A DNA stretch of 64,000 nucleotides. Source: Arthrobacter sp. TPD3018 (GTDB lineage: Bacteria > Pseudomonadota > Alphaproteobacteria > Sphingomonadales > Sphingomonadaceae). Positions 18,558-27,871 of this stretch are shown piece after piece. The DNA lies in NCBI GenBank assembly GCA_003075315.1, contig QDFQ01000005.1, positions 62,001 to 126,000 of the forward strand. Reading direction: 5' to 3'. The notes beneath the pieces are model-generated. The model was not told the origin of the DNA and ran no database searches. It was given only the letters and a program-made list of their open reading frames with translations. Made by a program: the position numbers and the translations under genes. The number at the start of each line of letters is the position of its first letter. Positions within the stretch are counted from its first letter, which is position 1.

Positions 18558-19021
18558 GCCGCCTCACCCATCTCGACGCCGACGGCGCCGCGCATATGGT
18601 CGACGTCGGCGACAAAGCGGTGACGCAGCGTCGCGCGGTCGCCACCGGCCGCATCGCCATCGCTCCCGACGCCCTCGCCGCGATCCGCGACGGCGCCGCG
18701 AAGAAGGGCGACGTGCTCGCCGTTGCCCGCGTCGCCGGGATCATGGCGGCAAAGAAGACCGCGGACCTCATCCCGCTCTGCCACCCCTTGCCCCTCACCC
18801 GCGTCACGCTCGACCTGACGCTCGACGATGCCGGCATCACCGCGACCGCACTGACCGCCACCGACGGCAAGACCGGCGTCGAGATGGAGGCGCTGACCGC
18901 CGTCTCGGTCGCGCTGCTCACCATCTACGATATGGCGAAGGCGATGGACCGCGCGATGACGATCTCGGACATCCGACTGCTCGAAAAGGCCGGCGGCGCC
19001 TCCGGCGACTGGCGCGCCTGA
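18554..19021 (+). CDS. moaC: Cyclic pyranopterin monophosphate synthase
   Basis: Second enzyme of molybdenum-cofactor synthesis, which rearranges the MoaA product to cyclic pyranopterin monophosphate. The 155-aa sequence reads [18 protein letters not shown], then the MoaC core [20 protein letters not shown] (substrate-binding CHPLPL), [22 protein letters not shown] with the catalytic Asp-Met-x-Lys helix, and an ending with [15 protein letters not shown]. The GTG start overlaps the trpC stop. MoeA follows after 4 nt. moaA, moaB and moaD/E are not nearby. Confidence 0.95.
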   Translation: MSRLTHLDADGAAHMVDVGDKAVTQRRAVATGRIAIAPDALAAIRDGAAKKGDVLAVARVAGIMAAKKTADLIPLCHPLPLTRVTLDLTLDDAGITATALTATDGKTGVEMEALTAVSVALLTIYDMAKAMDRAMTISDIRLLEKAGGASGDWRA

Positions 19022-19025
19022 CGCC

Positions 19026-20207
19026 ATGGCACTGCTCCCGATCGACGAAGCCCAGGCGCGGCTGTTCGCGCATGCAGCGGCGGTCGAGACCGAAACCGTG
19101 CCGCTCGCCGCCGCCGCCGGCCGCTGGGCGGCGGACGACATCGCCGCCCGCCGCACCCAACCCGCCAGTGATTTGTCGGCGATGGACGGCTATGCGATCC
19201 GCTTCGCCGATCTGCCCGGACCGTGGACGCTGATCGGCGAAAGCGCCGCCGGCCGGCCCTTTGCCGGCACCGTCGGCGCTGGCGAGACCGCGCGCATCTT
19301 CACCGGTGCGGCACTGCCCGACGGTGCCGACACGGTCATGATCCAGGAGGAGGTCGCGGCCTCCGGCCCCACGATCCACCTGACCGGCGAAGGCCCGGCG
19401 ACGCTCGGCCGCAACACCCGTCGCCGCGGCCTCGACTTTCACGCCGGCGATCGCCTGATCGCGCGCGGCGAGCGGCTGACGCCCGCGCGCATCGCCGTCG
19501 CCGCGACCGGCGGCATCGGCACGATCGCGGTCCACCGCCGGGTGCGGGTCGCCATCTGCGCCACGGGCGACGAACTGGTCGATCCGGGCACCGGCGGCGA
19601 CCCGAGCGCGCTGCCCGAATCGAACCGCGCGATGCTGGCGGCCCTGCTCGCCGATCTGCCGATCGAGTTGATCGACCTCGGCATCCTGCCCGATGATCTC
19701 GATCGCCTGCGCGACGCCTTCGCCCGCGTCGACGCCGATCTTCTCGTCACCACCGGCGGCGCGTCGGTGGGCGACCACGACCTCGTGCGGCCGGCGCTGG
19801 AGGCGGCGGGCGGCGTCATCGATTTCTGGCGGATCGCACTGCGGCCGGGCAAGCCGATGATGGCGGGACGGCGCGGCGCGATGCAGGTGCTCGGCTTGCC
19901 GGGCAATCCGGTATCCGCCTTCGTCACCGCCATACTCTTCGTCAAACCGTTGATCGCGCACCTTTCCGGCGCCGCGGACCCGCTGCCGCGCAGCACGATG
20001 GCGATCCTGGGCGAAGACCTGCCCGCCAATGGCGCGCGCACCGATTATCTGCGCGCGGAACTGCGCGACGGCCGCGCCTACGCCTCGACCATTCAGGACA
20101 GTTCGATGCTGCTGACGCTGGCGCGCTCGCACTGCCTGATCGTGCGACCGATCGATGCCCCGGCGGCGCGCGCGGGCGACTCGGCGGAAATCCTCGTCAT
20201 CGCTTGA
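19026..20207 (+). CDS. moeA: Molybdopterin molybdotransferase
   Basis: Inserts molybdate into adenylated molybdopterin. The 393-aa protein has the MoeA domains in order: SAMDGYAIRFADL in the N-terminal region, FTGAALPDGADTVMIQEEV, the MPT-binding domain with ICATGDELVDPGT, VTTGGASVGDHDLVRPALE and LGLPGNPVSAFV, and a C-terminal beta-barrel ending EILVIA. It forms a unit with moaC. The stop codon TGA is embedded in the -35 box of the lexA promoter, so the lexA promoter begins exactly where this gene ends. Confidence 0.95.
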   Translation: MALLPIDEAQARLFAHAAAVETETVPLAAAAGRWAADDIAARRTQPASDLSAMDGYAIRFADLPGPWTLIGESAAGRPFAGTVGAGETARIFTGAALPDGADTVMIQEEVAASGPTIHLTGEGPATLGRNTRRRGLDFHAGDRLIARGERLTPARIAVAATGGIGTIAVHRRVRVAICATGDELVDPGTGGDPSALPESNRAMLAALLADLPIELIDLGILPDDLDRLRDAFARVDADLLVTTGGASVGDHDLVRPALEAAGGVIDFWRIALRPGKPMMAGRRGAMQVLGLPGNPVSAFVTAILFVKPLIAHLSGAADPLPRSTMAILGEDLPANGARTDYLRAELRDGRAYASTIQDSSMLLTLARSHCLIVRPIDAPAARAGDSAEILVIA

Positions 20208-20235
20208 CGCCCCACGAATTGTTCCCTAGAAGTTC
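20204..20235 (+). promoter_or_regulatory. lexA promoter with LexA (SOS) operator
   Basis: TTGACG (20204-20209), a 17-nt spacer, then TAGAAG (20227-20232) makes a good housekeeping promoter. Overlapping the -10 box is GTTC-CCTAGAA-GTTC (20221-20235), an exact match to the alphaproteobacterial LexA box GTTC-N7-GTTC. LexA bound here would block its own transcription. The promoter ends about 30 nt before the lexA ATG. Confidence 0.85.
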
Positions 20236-20265
20236 CGCGTCTGTTCTGACGGGGAAGGACCGCTT

Positions 20266-20958
20266 ATGCTCACGCGCAAGCAGCACGAGCTTGTATGCTT
20301 CATCAACGACCGGCTTGAGGAGACCGGCATCTCGCCGTCGTTCGAGGAGATGAAGGACGCGCTCGACCTCAAGTCCAAGTCCGGCGTCCACCGCCTGATC
20401 AGCGCGCTCGAGGAGCGCAACTTCATCCGCCGCCTGCCCAACCGTGCTCGTGCGCTCGAAGTGCTGCGCATGCCGGAACGCTCCGAACGCAAGGCGCCCG
20501 AAACGCCCGCTCCTGCTGCGCCGCCGAGCGCGCCGGCCACGGGCAATGTGCGTCCCGCCCCCTCGCCCGCGAACGACGTCGTCGAAATCCCGCTGCACGG
20601 CCGGATCGCCGCCGGCGTGCCGATCGAGGCGTTCGAAGGCAGTTCGATGCTCGCCGTCCCCGCGGCGTTGCTCGGCACCGGCGAACATTATGCGCTGGAG
20701 GTCTCCGGCGATTCGATGGTCGAGGCCGGCATTCTCGACGGCGATTATGCGCTGATCCGCCGCACCGACATCGCCCGCGATGGCGAGATCGTCGTCGCGT
20801 TGATCGAGGACAGCGAGGCGACGCTCAAATATTTCCGTCGCGAAGGCGCGATGATCCGGCTCGATCCCGCCAACCGGGCCTATGAACCCCAGCGCTACGT
20901 GCCCTCGCACGTCCGCGTGCAGGGCAAGCTGTCGGGCATCCTTCGCCGCTACGACTGA
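20266..20958 (+). CDS. lexA: SOS-response repressor LexA
   Basis: Self-cleaving repressor of DNA-damage genes. The 230-aa protein has an N-terminal winged helix-turn-helix ([13 protein letters not shown]...[20 protein letters not shown]), a Pro/Ala-rich hinge at about residues 72-103, and an S24-type protease domain. The cleavable bond is A116-G117 (GRIAAGVP), the serine is S150 in [10 protein letters not shown] and the lysine K188 in [11 protein letters not shown]. The Ala/Pro hinge is longer than in E. coli LexA, as is usual in this group. It is autoregulated through the box at 20221-20235. A second box at 33159 marks a candidate target inside the window. Confidence 0.95.
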   Translation: MLTRKQHELVCFINDRLEETGISPSFEEMKDALDLKSKSGVHRLISALEERNFIRRLPNRARALEVLRMPERSERKAPETPAPAAPPSAPATGNVRPAPSPANDVVEIPLHGRIAAGVPIEAFEGSSMLAVPAALLGTGEHYALEVSGDSMVEAGILDGDYALIRRTDIARDGEIVVALIEDSEATLKYFRREGAMIRLDPANRAYEPQRYVPSHVRVQGKLSGILRRYD

Positions 20959-20974
20959 CGCAAGGCCGCCGCGG

Positions 20975-20997
20975 CGACGGGGCTTACGCCCCTGTCG
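20975..20997 (+). terminator. Possible terminator hairpin after lexA
   Basis: CGACGGGGC (20975-20983), loop TTAC, then GCCCCTGTCG (20988-20997) pairs with one bulged base. The T-rich stretch that follows is interrupted, so intrinsic termination is plausible but not certain. Confidence 0.4.
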
Positions 20998-21138
20998 TTC
21001 GTGTGACTTTTGTGACTTTCAAACGGCCCCTTCGATGTCCCGTTGAGGGGGCGAATCAGGATTTTAGGTTCTTTGCCCGCAGGTTAAGACGGTAACGCCA
21101 GCTGTCTCTGGAGTTTGATCCATCGCCGTTGAACCAGG

Positions 21139-21221
21139 CGTCATACCAGCGAAGGCTGGGATCTTCCTATGATAGCGGGCGACAGGAGCCACAAGAGGCC
21201 CCAGCTTTCGCTGGGGCGACG
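21139..21221. repeat. 83-bp twin-hairpin repeat (REPIN-like), copy 2
   Basis: Outer ends CGTCATACCAGCG (21139-21151) and CGCTGGGGCGACG (21209-21221). Inner hairpins are ACCAGCGAAGGCTGGGAT and CCCCAGCTTTCGCTGGGG. Same length and order as 15501-15583, with a diverged middle but conserved hairpins, the pattern of mobilised paired REP units. Confidence 0.8.
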
Positions 21222-21328
21222 GTTCTGTGGAGATGGGTCAGGCTCTCAGGCGGTATGACATCAGGTTGACCAAGTGGCATCATCGCGAGCGGAGCGAAGC
21301 AAGGACGGCTCAGCGTTGGGCCCTCCTA

Positions 21329-23545
21329 CTACAGAGCGGCATGCCCGTCGCGAGGGATCAGCGCGCCGGCATGGCGTGATCGGAACGGGATCGCCGGCGT
21401 GGTACCCTCCGTGCTCGGCGGCGCCACCTTTGCCCCGACCAGCCACGGATGCCGATCCCCGGGGTGCATCACCGTGCGCACCCGCCCGCTCGCCAGGGTC
21501 AGCATGACGCCACCGGTCCGCCGCAGGACGGGCGCGTCGAGCCGCAGCCAGCGCGGCCGGCACGCACGCGGCAGGCGCCGGTCGCTCACCACCACATCCG
21601 CCGCCCGACAGGCTACGACCAGGTCCTTCCACGCGAGTTGGTAACCGCTGCGGGTCGCCAGCACCCGAAGACGCCGCCCCTGCCCGTCGATCGTCGCCAC
21701 GCACGCATCGCGGCTGCACCGCGCCTCCGGCAGATCGTCGAGCAGCCACGGCTCGCCATCGGTCCCGCCATTTTCGGCGAGCATCGCCCGCGTATAGTCC
21801 CCGGCACGATCGCGCAGCAGCGCCAGCCGACCGCCCACCCGGATCGCCATATGTCGCCCGTCCCCCGTCACCAGCAGGTCGGGTGGCGGGGTCGACGCCG
21901 CCCAGACGGCGCCGACGACGATCGGCAGCACGCCGATCCAGCGCACCCGCGTATTCCACAGCGCTAGCCAGAGCCCACCGGCAATCATCGCCAGAAACGC
22001 CCCCATTGGCATCGACGGCACCGCCAGCGACGCGCCCGGCGCATCCGCCACGACATGCGCCAGCCACAGCAGCGCCCGCAGCGATCCGTCGGTCAGCCAC
22101 CACAAGGGCCCGCCCAACCCGATCGTGTCGAACAGCAACGCGCCCGCCTCCAGCGGCATGACGACGAACGTCGTCAGCGGAATGGCGACGATATTGGCGG
22201 CAGCCCCGTAGAGGCCCGCCTTGTGGAAGTGATAGACCGCGATCGGCATCAGCGCCGCCTCGACCACCACGCCCGTCAGCAGCAGCGACCCGAGCCCGCG
22301 TAGCAGACGCCGCGCGCGCGGCTCCTCGCACGGCTCGAACCATCCGCGCACCCGGGGATGCTCATGCAGCGCCACGATCGCCACGATCGCGGCGAACGAC
22401 AGCTGGAAGCTTGGCCCCACCAGCGCTTCCGGACGCACGGCCAGCACGACCATCGCGCCTGCCGCAACCAGCCGCAGCGTCATCGCCTCCCGCCCCATCG
22501 CCAGCGCCGCCAACACCAGCAGCGCGGCGACGCACGATCGGATCGTGGGAACCTGAGATCCGGTGAGCAACGTATAGCCGATGGCAGCCAGTGCCCCCAT
22601 CCCTGCGGCAACCAACGGCAATCGGACGCGAATGGCGAGCCACGGCCACAACGCGAGCAGCCGCAACGTCACGACCATTGTCGCCGCCACCGCCGCGGTG
22701 ATGTGCAGCCCGCTGACCGACAGCAGATGCGCGAGCCCCGCACGCCGCATCGCCTCCGCATCGCGCTCGCTGATCGCCCCCTCGTCCCCGGTCGCGAGCG
22801 CCGCCGCGATGCCGCCCCGACTCCCTTCCAGCCGATCCGTAATATGGGCAGTCAGGCGCCGTCGCAGGCTGCCCTGCGCCGCGCCGGGCGACAGCAGCTC
22901 CACCCGCGCGAACCCCCGTCCGGTCGCGCCAATGCCGGCGAACCACGCCGCCCGCGCAAAATCATACCCCCCCGGCACCGACGCCGCGGCCGGCGGCATC
23001 AGCCGCGCCCGTAGCCGGATCTGCGCCGCCTCACCCAATCCTTTCGGTACATCGTCGGTCGATAGGTTGACCCGCACCCGCGGCGGCAATCCCAACCCTG
23101 GGTCGCTTTCGATCGTCAGCCGCACCAGATCGCGCGCGACGAGCGCCTCCATCTCAACCACTCGCCCGGTCACGACGGCGACGACCGGCCGCGCCAGTAC
23201 CGGTGCCGCGACCTGCTCCGCGCGCCACCACGCGGCCGCCACGCCCGCCGCAACCAGAACACCGCCGACAGCGACGCCATGCGCCGCCCGCCCGCCCCGC
23301 CCGATCGCCGCCGCAGCGCAAGCCATGGCCAGCGCCGCCAGCATTGCGGCGATCCACTGGGTCGGGTCGGGCATCAGGAAAAAGCCGCCGGCGCCCGTCC
23401 CGAACGCGACCGGCACCCACAGCGCAATCCGATCGCGTTCTGCGTCCAGCCACGCTTCCATACGATCGCGCAACCGATGCCACCCCCGGGGCATTTGAAG
23501 GCGCACGGAGCGCGTGCTAGAGGCCGCGGCGGCTGAACTGGCCAT
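21329..23545 (-). CDS. comEC: ComEC/Rec2-family DNA-uptake channel protein
   Basis: A 738-aa polytopic inner-membrane protein related to the ComEC channel that moves single-stranded DNA inward during transformation. After a basic N-terminus and two hydrophobic helices comes a DUF4131-like soluble region ([19 protein letters not shown]). The competence core follows, with [40 protein letters not shown] and [20 protein letters not shown], which are diagnostic, then further helices. The C-terminal ~200 residues resemble the metallo-lactamase region, but I see no HxHxDH metal motif. It is divergent from gltX with 29 nt between starts. No other competence gene is adjacent, so natural competence cannot be concluded. 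Confidence 0.85.
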   Translation of the reverse strand: MASSAAAASSTRSVRLQMPRGWHRLRDRMEAWLDAERDRIALWVPVAFGTGAGGFFLMPDPTQWIAAMLAALAMACAAAAIGRGGRAAHGVAVGGVLVAAGVAAAWWRAEQVAAPVLARPVVAVVTGRVVEMEALVARDLVRLTIESDPGLGLPPRVRVNLSTDDVPKGLGEAAQIRLRARLMPPAAASVPGGYDFARAAWFAGIGATGRGFARVELLSPGAAQGSLRRRLTAHITDRLEGSRGGIAAALATGDEGAISERDAEAMRRAGLAHLLSVSGLHITAAVAATMVVTLRLLALWPWLAIRVRLPLVAAGMGALAAIGYTLLTGSQVPTIRSCVAALLVLAALAMGREAMTLRLVAAGAMVVLAVRPEALVGPSFQLSFAAIVAIVALHEHPRVRGWFEPCEEPRARRLLRGLGSLLLTGVVVEAALMPIAVYHFHKAGLYGAAANIVAIPLTTFVVMPLEAGALLFDTIGLGGPLWWLTDGSLRALLWLAHVVADAPGASLAVPSMPMGAFLAMIAGGLWLALWNTRVRWIGVLPIVVGAVWAASTPPPDLLVTGDGRHMAIRVGGRLALLRDRAGDYTRAMLAENGGTDGEPWLLDDLPEARCSRDACVATIDGQGRRLRVLATRSGYQLAWKDLVVACRAADVVVSDRRLPRACRPRWLRLDAPVLRRTGGVMLTLASGRVRTVMHPGDRHPWLVGAKVAPPSTEGTTPAIPFRSRHAGALIPRDGHAAL

Positions 23546-23574
23546 CAGGTTTCAAACTTTGGGAGCAAGCGCGG

Positions 23575-24993
23575 TTGGGCGCAACAGTTGAAAATCGTTC
23601 GGGCGACGGCGCGGGAATAGTCACGCGATTCGCCCCCTCGCCCACCGGCTATCTGCACCTCGGCGGCGCGCGTACCGCGCTGTTCAATTGGCTGTACGCG
23701 CGTCACCACGGCGGCACGTTCCTGCTGCGGATCGAGGATACCGATCGCGCCCGCTCGACGCAGCCGGCGATCGACGCGATCCTCGCCGGTTTGCAATGGC
23801 TGGGCATCGACTGGGACGGCGACGCCGTCTTCCAGTTCGCGCGCGCCGATCGCCATGCCGAGGTTGCGCATCAGATGGTGGCGAACGGCCATGCCTATCG
23901 CTGCTATATGACGCAGGACGAGATCGCCGCGCAGCGCGAGGCGGCCCAGGCGGCGAAGCAGCCGCTGCGCATTCGCTCGCCCTGGCGCGATGCCGATCCG
24001 GCCACCGCGCCGGACGGCCAGCCCTTCGTCGTGCGCCTGAAGGCGCCGCGTGAGGGCGCGACGACGATCGACGACCGTGTACAGGGGGCGGTGACGGTCC
24101 AGAACAGCGAGCTCGACGACCTCATCCTCCTGCGCTCGGACGGCACGCCGACCTATATGCTCGCGGTGGTGGTCGACGATCACGACATGGGCGTGACGCA
24201 CGTGATCCGCGGCGACGATCACCTCAACAACGCCTTCCGTCAGCTGCCGATCTATAAGGCGAATGGCTGGCCGGAGCCGGTCTACGCACATATCCCGCTG
24301 ATCCACGGCACCGACGGCGCCAAGCTGTCGAAGCGCCACGGCGCGGTGGGGATCGAGGCGTATCGCGACGAACTCGGCATCCTGCCCGAAGCCTTCGACA
24401 ATTACCTGCTCCGTCTCGGCTGGGGCCATGGCGACGACGAGATCATCAGCCGCGAACAGGCGACCGAATGGTTCGACCTCGACGCGGTCGGCAAAAGCCC
24501 GTCGCGCTTCGATCTGAAGAAGCTCGAAAACCTCAACGGCCATTACATCCGTGCCGCGGACGACGCGCGACTGGCTGGGTTGGTCGCGGGGATCGGCGGC
24601 TATACCGACGTCGGTCTGCTCACGCGCGCGATGCCGGTGCTGAAGGCGCGCGCCGCCAACCTCAACGAATTGAGCGAGGGCGCCGCTTTCCTGTTTGCGG
24701 TCCGGCCGCTCACCATGGATCAGGCAGCTTCGGACCTGCTGACCCCCGACGCCCGAACGCTCCTCGCTGCGCTGCACGCCGCGCTTGACGCGGTGCAGCA
24801 GTGGGATCAGGAGACAATCGAAGCAGCGGTACGGCAGGTGGCGGACAGCACGGGCGTGAAGCTCGGACAGGTCGCCCAGCCGCTCCGCGCCGCTCTCACC
24901 GGGCGCAAGACCTCGCCCGGCATTTTCGACGTGCTCGCGTTGCTCGGCAAAGAGGAAAGCCTCGGCCGCATCGCGGACCAGATGCAAGTCTGA
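23575..24993 (+). CDS. gltX: Glutamyl-tRNA synthetase
   Basis: Charges tRNA-Glu (and possibly tRNA-Gln) with glutamate. The 472-aa class I synthetase has the HIGH-type motif [20 protein letters not shown] (residues 18-37), the zinc/acceptor-stem region, and the KMSKS-type loop [11 protein letters not shown] around K250-K253, followed by the helical anticodon-binding domain. No ATG exists ahead of the HIGH motif in this frame; the TTG at 23575, with GGGAG ten bases upstream, is the best start. Because comEC starts 30 nt away on the other strand, the promoter must overlap comEC coding sequence. gltA follows after 16 nt. Confidence 0.95.
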   Translation: MGATVENRSGDGAGIVTRFAPSPTGYLHLGGARTALFNWLYARHHGGTFLLRIEDTDRARSTQPAIDAILAGLQWLGIDWDGDAVFQFARADRHAEVAHQMVANGHAYRCYMTQDEIAAQREAAQAAKQPLRIRSPWRDADPATAPDGQPFVVRLKAPREGATTIDDRVQGAVTVQNSELDDLILLRSDGTPTYMLAVVVDDHDMGVTHVIRGDDHLNNAFRQLPIYKANGWPEPVYAHIPLIHGTDGAKLSKRHGAVGIEAYRDELGILPEAFDNYLLRLGWGHGDDEIISREQATEWFDLDAVGKSPSRFDLKKLENLNGHYIRAADDARLAGLVAGIGGYTDVGLLTRAMPVLKARAANLNELSEGAAFLFAVRPLTMDQAASDLLTPDARTLLAALHAALDAVQQWDQETIEAAVRQVADSTGVKLGQVAQPLRAALTGRKTSPGIFDVLALLGKEESLGRIADQMQV

Positions 24994-25009
24994 TAGGAAG
25001 GACAACCAG

Positions 25010-26293
25010 ATGACCGAAGCCGCAAAGGTATCCGTGAACGGCAAGGATTTCGACTACCCGGTCATGTCCGGCACTGTCGGACCGGACGTCGTCGACATCC
25101 GCAAGTTCTACGCGCAGACCGGGGACTTCACCTACGATCCGGGTTTCACCTCGACGGCGTCGTGCCAGTCGAAACTGACCTATATCGACGGTGACGAAGG
25201 CGTTCTGCTGCATCGCGGCTATCCGATCGGCGAACTCGCCGAACAGTCGAGCTTCATGGAAGTCGCCTATCTGCTGCTCAACGGCGAACTGCCCTCGGCG
25301 GACGAGCTGACGGGCTTCACCAACACGATCACGCGCCACACCATGGTGCATGAACAGCTTGCGGCGTTCTTCCGTGGCTTCCGCCGCGATGCGCATCCGA
25401 TGGCGATCATGTGCGGCGTCGTTGGCGCGCTGTCCGCTTTCTATCACGATTCGACCGACATCCACGATCCGGTGCAGCGCACCATCGCCTCGCACCGCCT
25501 GATCGCGAAGATCCCGACGATCGCGGCGATGGCGTACAAGTACAGCGTGGGTCAGCCCTTCCTGTACCCCGACAATTCGCTGTCCTACACCGGCAACTTC
25601 CTGCGCATGACCTTCGGCGTTCCGGCCGAGCCGTATGAGGTGAACCCGGCCGTCGAAAAGGCGATGGACCGCATCTTCATCCTGCACGCCGATCACGAGC
25701 AGAACGCCTCGACCTCGACCGTCCGTCTGGCGGGCTCGTCGGGCGCGAACCCGTTCGCGTGCATCGCGGCGGGCATCGCCTGCCTCTGGGGTCCGGCGCA
25801 TGGCGGCGCGAACGAGGCCGCGCTCAACATGCTGCGCGAGATCGGCACGCCCGAGCGTATCCCCGAGTTCATCGCGCGCGCCAAGGATAAGAACGATCCG
25901 TTCCGCCTGATGGGCTTCGGTCACCGCGTGTACAAGAACTACGATCCGCGCGCGACGGTGATGCAGAAGACCGTGCGTGAGGTGTTCGACGCGCTGAAGG
26001 TCAACGACCCGCTGTTCGACACCGCGCTGCGGCTCGAGGAGCTGGCACTGTCGGACGATTACTTCATCGAGAAGAAGCTGTTCCCGAATGTCGACTTCTA
26101 TTCGGGCGTCATCCTGTCGGCGATCGGCTTCCCGACCGAGATGTTCACCGTGCTGTTCGCCCTCGCCCGCACCGTCGGCTGGGTCGCGCAGTGGAACGAG
26201 ATGATCACCGATCCCGACCAGAAGATCGGCCGCCCGCGTCAGCTGTACACCGGCCCGACGCAGCGTTCGTACGTTCCGGTCGAGCAGCGCTGA
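25010..26293 (+). CDS. gltA: Citrate synthase
   Basis: Condenses oxaloacetate and acetyl-CoA at the entry to the TCA cycle. The 427-aa length and a ~50-residue beta-strand N-domain ([24 protein letters not shown]) mark the type II, hexameric, NADH-sensitive form of Gram-negative bacteria. Catalytic segments: [51 protein letters not shown] and [16 protein letters not shown], containing the two catalytic His and the Asp. A good ribosome-binding site (GGAAGGAC) precedes the ATG. It is in one unit with gltX, and its stop shares a base with the next small gene. Confidence 0.95.
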   Translation: MTEAAKVSVNGKDFDYPVMSGTVGPDVVDIRKFYAQTGDFTYDPGFTSTASCQSKLTYIDGDEGVLLHRGYPIGELAEQSSFMEVAYLLLNGELPSADELTGFTNTITRHTMVHEQLAAFFRGFRRDAHPMAIMCGVVGALSAFYHDSTDIHDPVQRTIASHRLIAKIPTIAAMAYKYSVGQPFLYPDNSLSYTGNFLRMTFGVPAEPYEVNPAVEKAMDRIFILHADHEQNASTSTVRLAGSSGANPFACIAAGIACLWGPAHGGANEAALNMLREIGTPERIPEFIARAKDKNDPFRLMGFGHRVYKNYDPRATVMQKTVREVFDALKVNDPLFDTALRLEELALSDDYFIEKKLFPNVDFYSGVILSAIGFPTEMFTVLFALARTVGWVAQWNEMITDPDQKIGRPRQLYTGPTQRSYVPVEQR

Positions 26294-26496
26294 TGCGCCG
26301 CGCCCGGCCGGTCCTCATCTCGATCGGCGTCATGCTGACGCTGGTCGGGTTGCTGTGGGTCGGCCAGGGCCTCGGCTACGTCCATTGGCCGCAGGAGAGC
26401 TTCATGCTCGACCAGCGGCCATGGGCGGACCGCGGTGCCGCGCTCGCGGTTGGTGGATTGCTCTTGATCTTGGTCGCGCGTCGCATCCGACGCTGA
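26293..26496 (+). CDS. 67-aa two-helix membrane protein
   Basis: Starts at the ATG sharing one base with the gltA stop (TGATG), so it is translated by reinitiation after citrate synthase. The sequence [20 protein letters not shown] begins a first membrane helix at about residues 6-27. A short WPQESFMLDQRPWADRG loop follows, then a second helix (AALAVGGLLLILVARRI) and a basic end. Basic residues at both termini suggest both face the cytoplasm. Small DUF-type proteins of this shape are common in sphingomonads; function unknown. It converges on the kinase-like gene, 28 nt away. Confidence 0.7.
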   Translation: MRRARPVLISIGVMLTLVGLLWVGQGLGYVHWPQESFMLDQRPWADRGAALAVGGLLLILVARRIRR

Positions 26497-26524
26497 CGCT
26501 CCGCGAAACGCTTCGGGGCCGCGT

Positions 26525-27871
26525 TCAGACCGGCAGGCTGAGCGTGAACCGCGCGCCCTCACCGGGCGCACTCTCTACCGTAAGGTCGCCGCCCATCGCC
26601 CGCGCTAGACGCCGCGCGATATACAGGCCCAGGCCATTGCCGCCCGCCTCGGTCGGATCGACTCGTTCGAACTTCTCGAAGATGCGCGCCTGATCCTCGA
26701 TCGCGATGCCCTTGCCCTGATCGGCTACCACCGCCTCTGCCATGCTGCCGGTGCGCAGTGCGGTGACGCTCACCACACCGCCCTCGGGCGAATAGCGCAC
26801 GGCATTGCCGACGAGATTGACCATGATCTGCAACGCACGGCGGAAATCACCCTGTGCCGGCATGCGCAGCTCGGGCAGCGGCCGCGCGATGGCGACGCCC
26901 GCGTTGCTCGCGCGGACGGAGAGCAGCCCTGCCGCGCGGCGCGCGACGTCGGCGAGATCGATTGGATCGGTTTCCAGCGCGAAATCGGGGCGCTCGATCG
27001 CTTGGAGATCTACCAGATCGTCAACCAATCCGAGCAGATGCCGGCCCGCATTGGCGATGTCCGACGCATAATCCGCATAGTCACGCTGCACCGGCCCCTC
27101 GGCCTCGGCGTGGATCGTGTCGGCGTGCGCGATGATCCGGGCAAGCGGCGTGCGCAGCGCCTTGTCGAGCCCTTCGGTAAAGGCCGGCGCGATCGGCGAC
27201 GGGGCGGCCGGTGCTGGCGCCTCTTCCTCAGCCCGCGCGATGCCGGACAGACCGGCAAATTGCCCCGAGGGATCGCGGCGCACATGCGCGGTCAACAGCA
27301 CACGGACATCACCGCCGCGCACACGCGCACGCTGGCGCTCGAGCGGCCGCTGACGCGCCACTGCCTCGAGGATGGGGAGCGCGCCGTCGCCATCGGATTC
27401 GAGCGTGAACAAGGCGGTCAACGGCTGCCCGAGCAGCGACAGGGCGTCGAACCCCAGCCGCCGCGCCGCATCGATCGACACGAACGTCAGCCGAAGCCCG
27501 CCATCCGTATCCCAAGCGAGATCGTCCGACTCGACCAATCGGGCCGCGGGCGCTGCGACGATCGGCCGCGCGCGCATCTCACGCCAGCCACTGACGGCCA
27601 TGCGTACCCCATCGCCATCCGGTTGGGCACGCACCCACAGGTCGAGGTCGGTATCGCCGTCGGCGACCACGACGCCACGCGACACGAGAATGCCGAGCCG
27701 CCGCGCAAGACGCGCTACCGTCGCCAGTTGCGGCACCGCCAGCGCCGCGCCCATCGCACCGCCTGCGGCCTCGTTGAGCGCGAGCAGTGCCGGGTCGGCC
27801 GCGACCAGCCGTCCCTCGCCATCGATCATCGCATGGCTGACGGGAACGTCGGGAATACCGTCCAGCCTCAT
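26525..27871 (-). CDS. Histidine-kinase-like protein lacking the phosphoacceptor histidine
   Basis: A 448-aa cytoplasmic protein with two PAS-like regions (about 10-100 and 115-210), a dimerisation segment and a complete HATPase_c domain. ATP-binding boxes are intact: N box NLVGNAVRYS (N356), G1 DQGKG (384-388), a FEKF F-box at 399-402, and G2 GGNGLGL (410-416). The DHp segment reads LDKALRTPLARIIAHAD. Aligned with the canonical SHELRTPL, the phosphorylated His is Lys237 and the following Glu is Ala. It probably acts as an ATP-binding sensor or scaffold rather than an autokinase. The ATG overlaps the stop of the DUF2336-type gene (ATGA); it is last in a four-gene operon. Confidence 0.8.
   Translation of the reverse strand: MRLDGIPDVPVSHAMIDGEGRLVAADPALLALNEAAGGAMGAALAVPQLATVARLARRLGILVSRGVVVADGDTDLDLWVRAQPDGDGVRMAVSGWREMRARPIVAAPAARLVESDDLAWDTDGGLRLTFVSIDAARRLGFDALSLLGQPLTALFTLESDGDGALPILEAVARQRPLERQRARVRGGDVRVLLTAHVRRDPSGQFAGLSGIARAEEEAPAPAAPSPIAPAFTEGLDKALRTPLARIIAHADTIHAEAEGPVQRDYADYASDIANAGRHLLGLVDDLVDLQAIERPDFALETDPIDLADVARRAAGLLSVRASNAGVAIARPLPELRMPAQGDFRRALQIMVNLVGNAVRYSPEGGVVSVTALRTGSMAEAVVADQGKGIAIEDQARIFEKFERVDPTEAGGNGLGLYIARRLARAMGGDLTVESAPGEGARFTLSLPV

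Larger units (their letters stand above)
20959..21328. other. 370-bp non-coding stretch between lexA and comEC
   Basis: No credible gene. It contains the hairpin after lexA (20975-20997), about 140 bp with nothing I can assign, the second 83-bp twin-hairpin repeat (21139-21221), and an imperfect GCGAGCGGAGCGAAGC repeat-like tail at about 21285-21300 before the comEC stop. Confidence 0.6.

Noticed and set aside
21111..21120. GAGTTTGATC resembling the start of 16S rRNA
   Set aside because: Only ten bases match and nothing downstream continues as rRNA.
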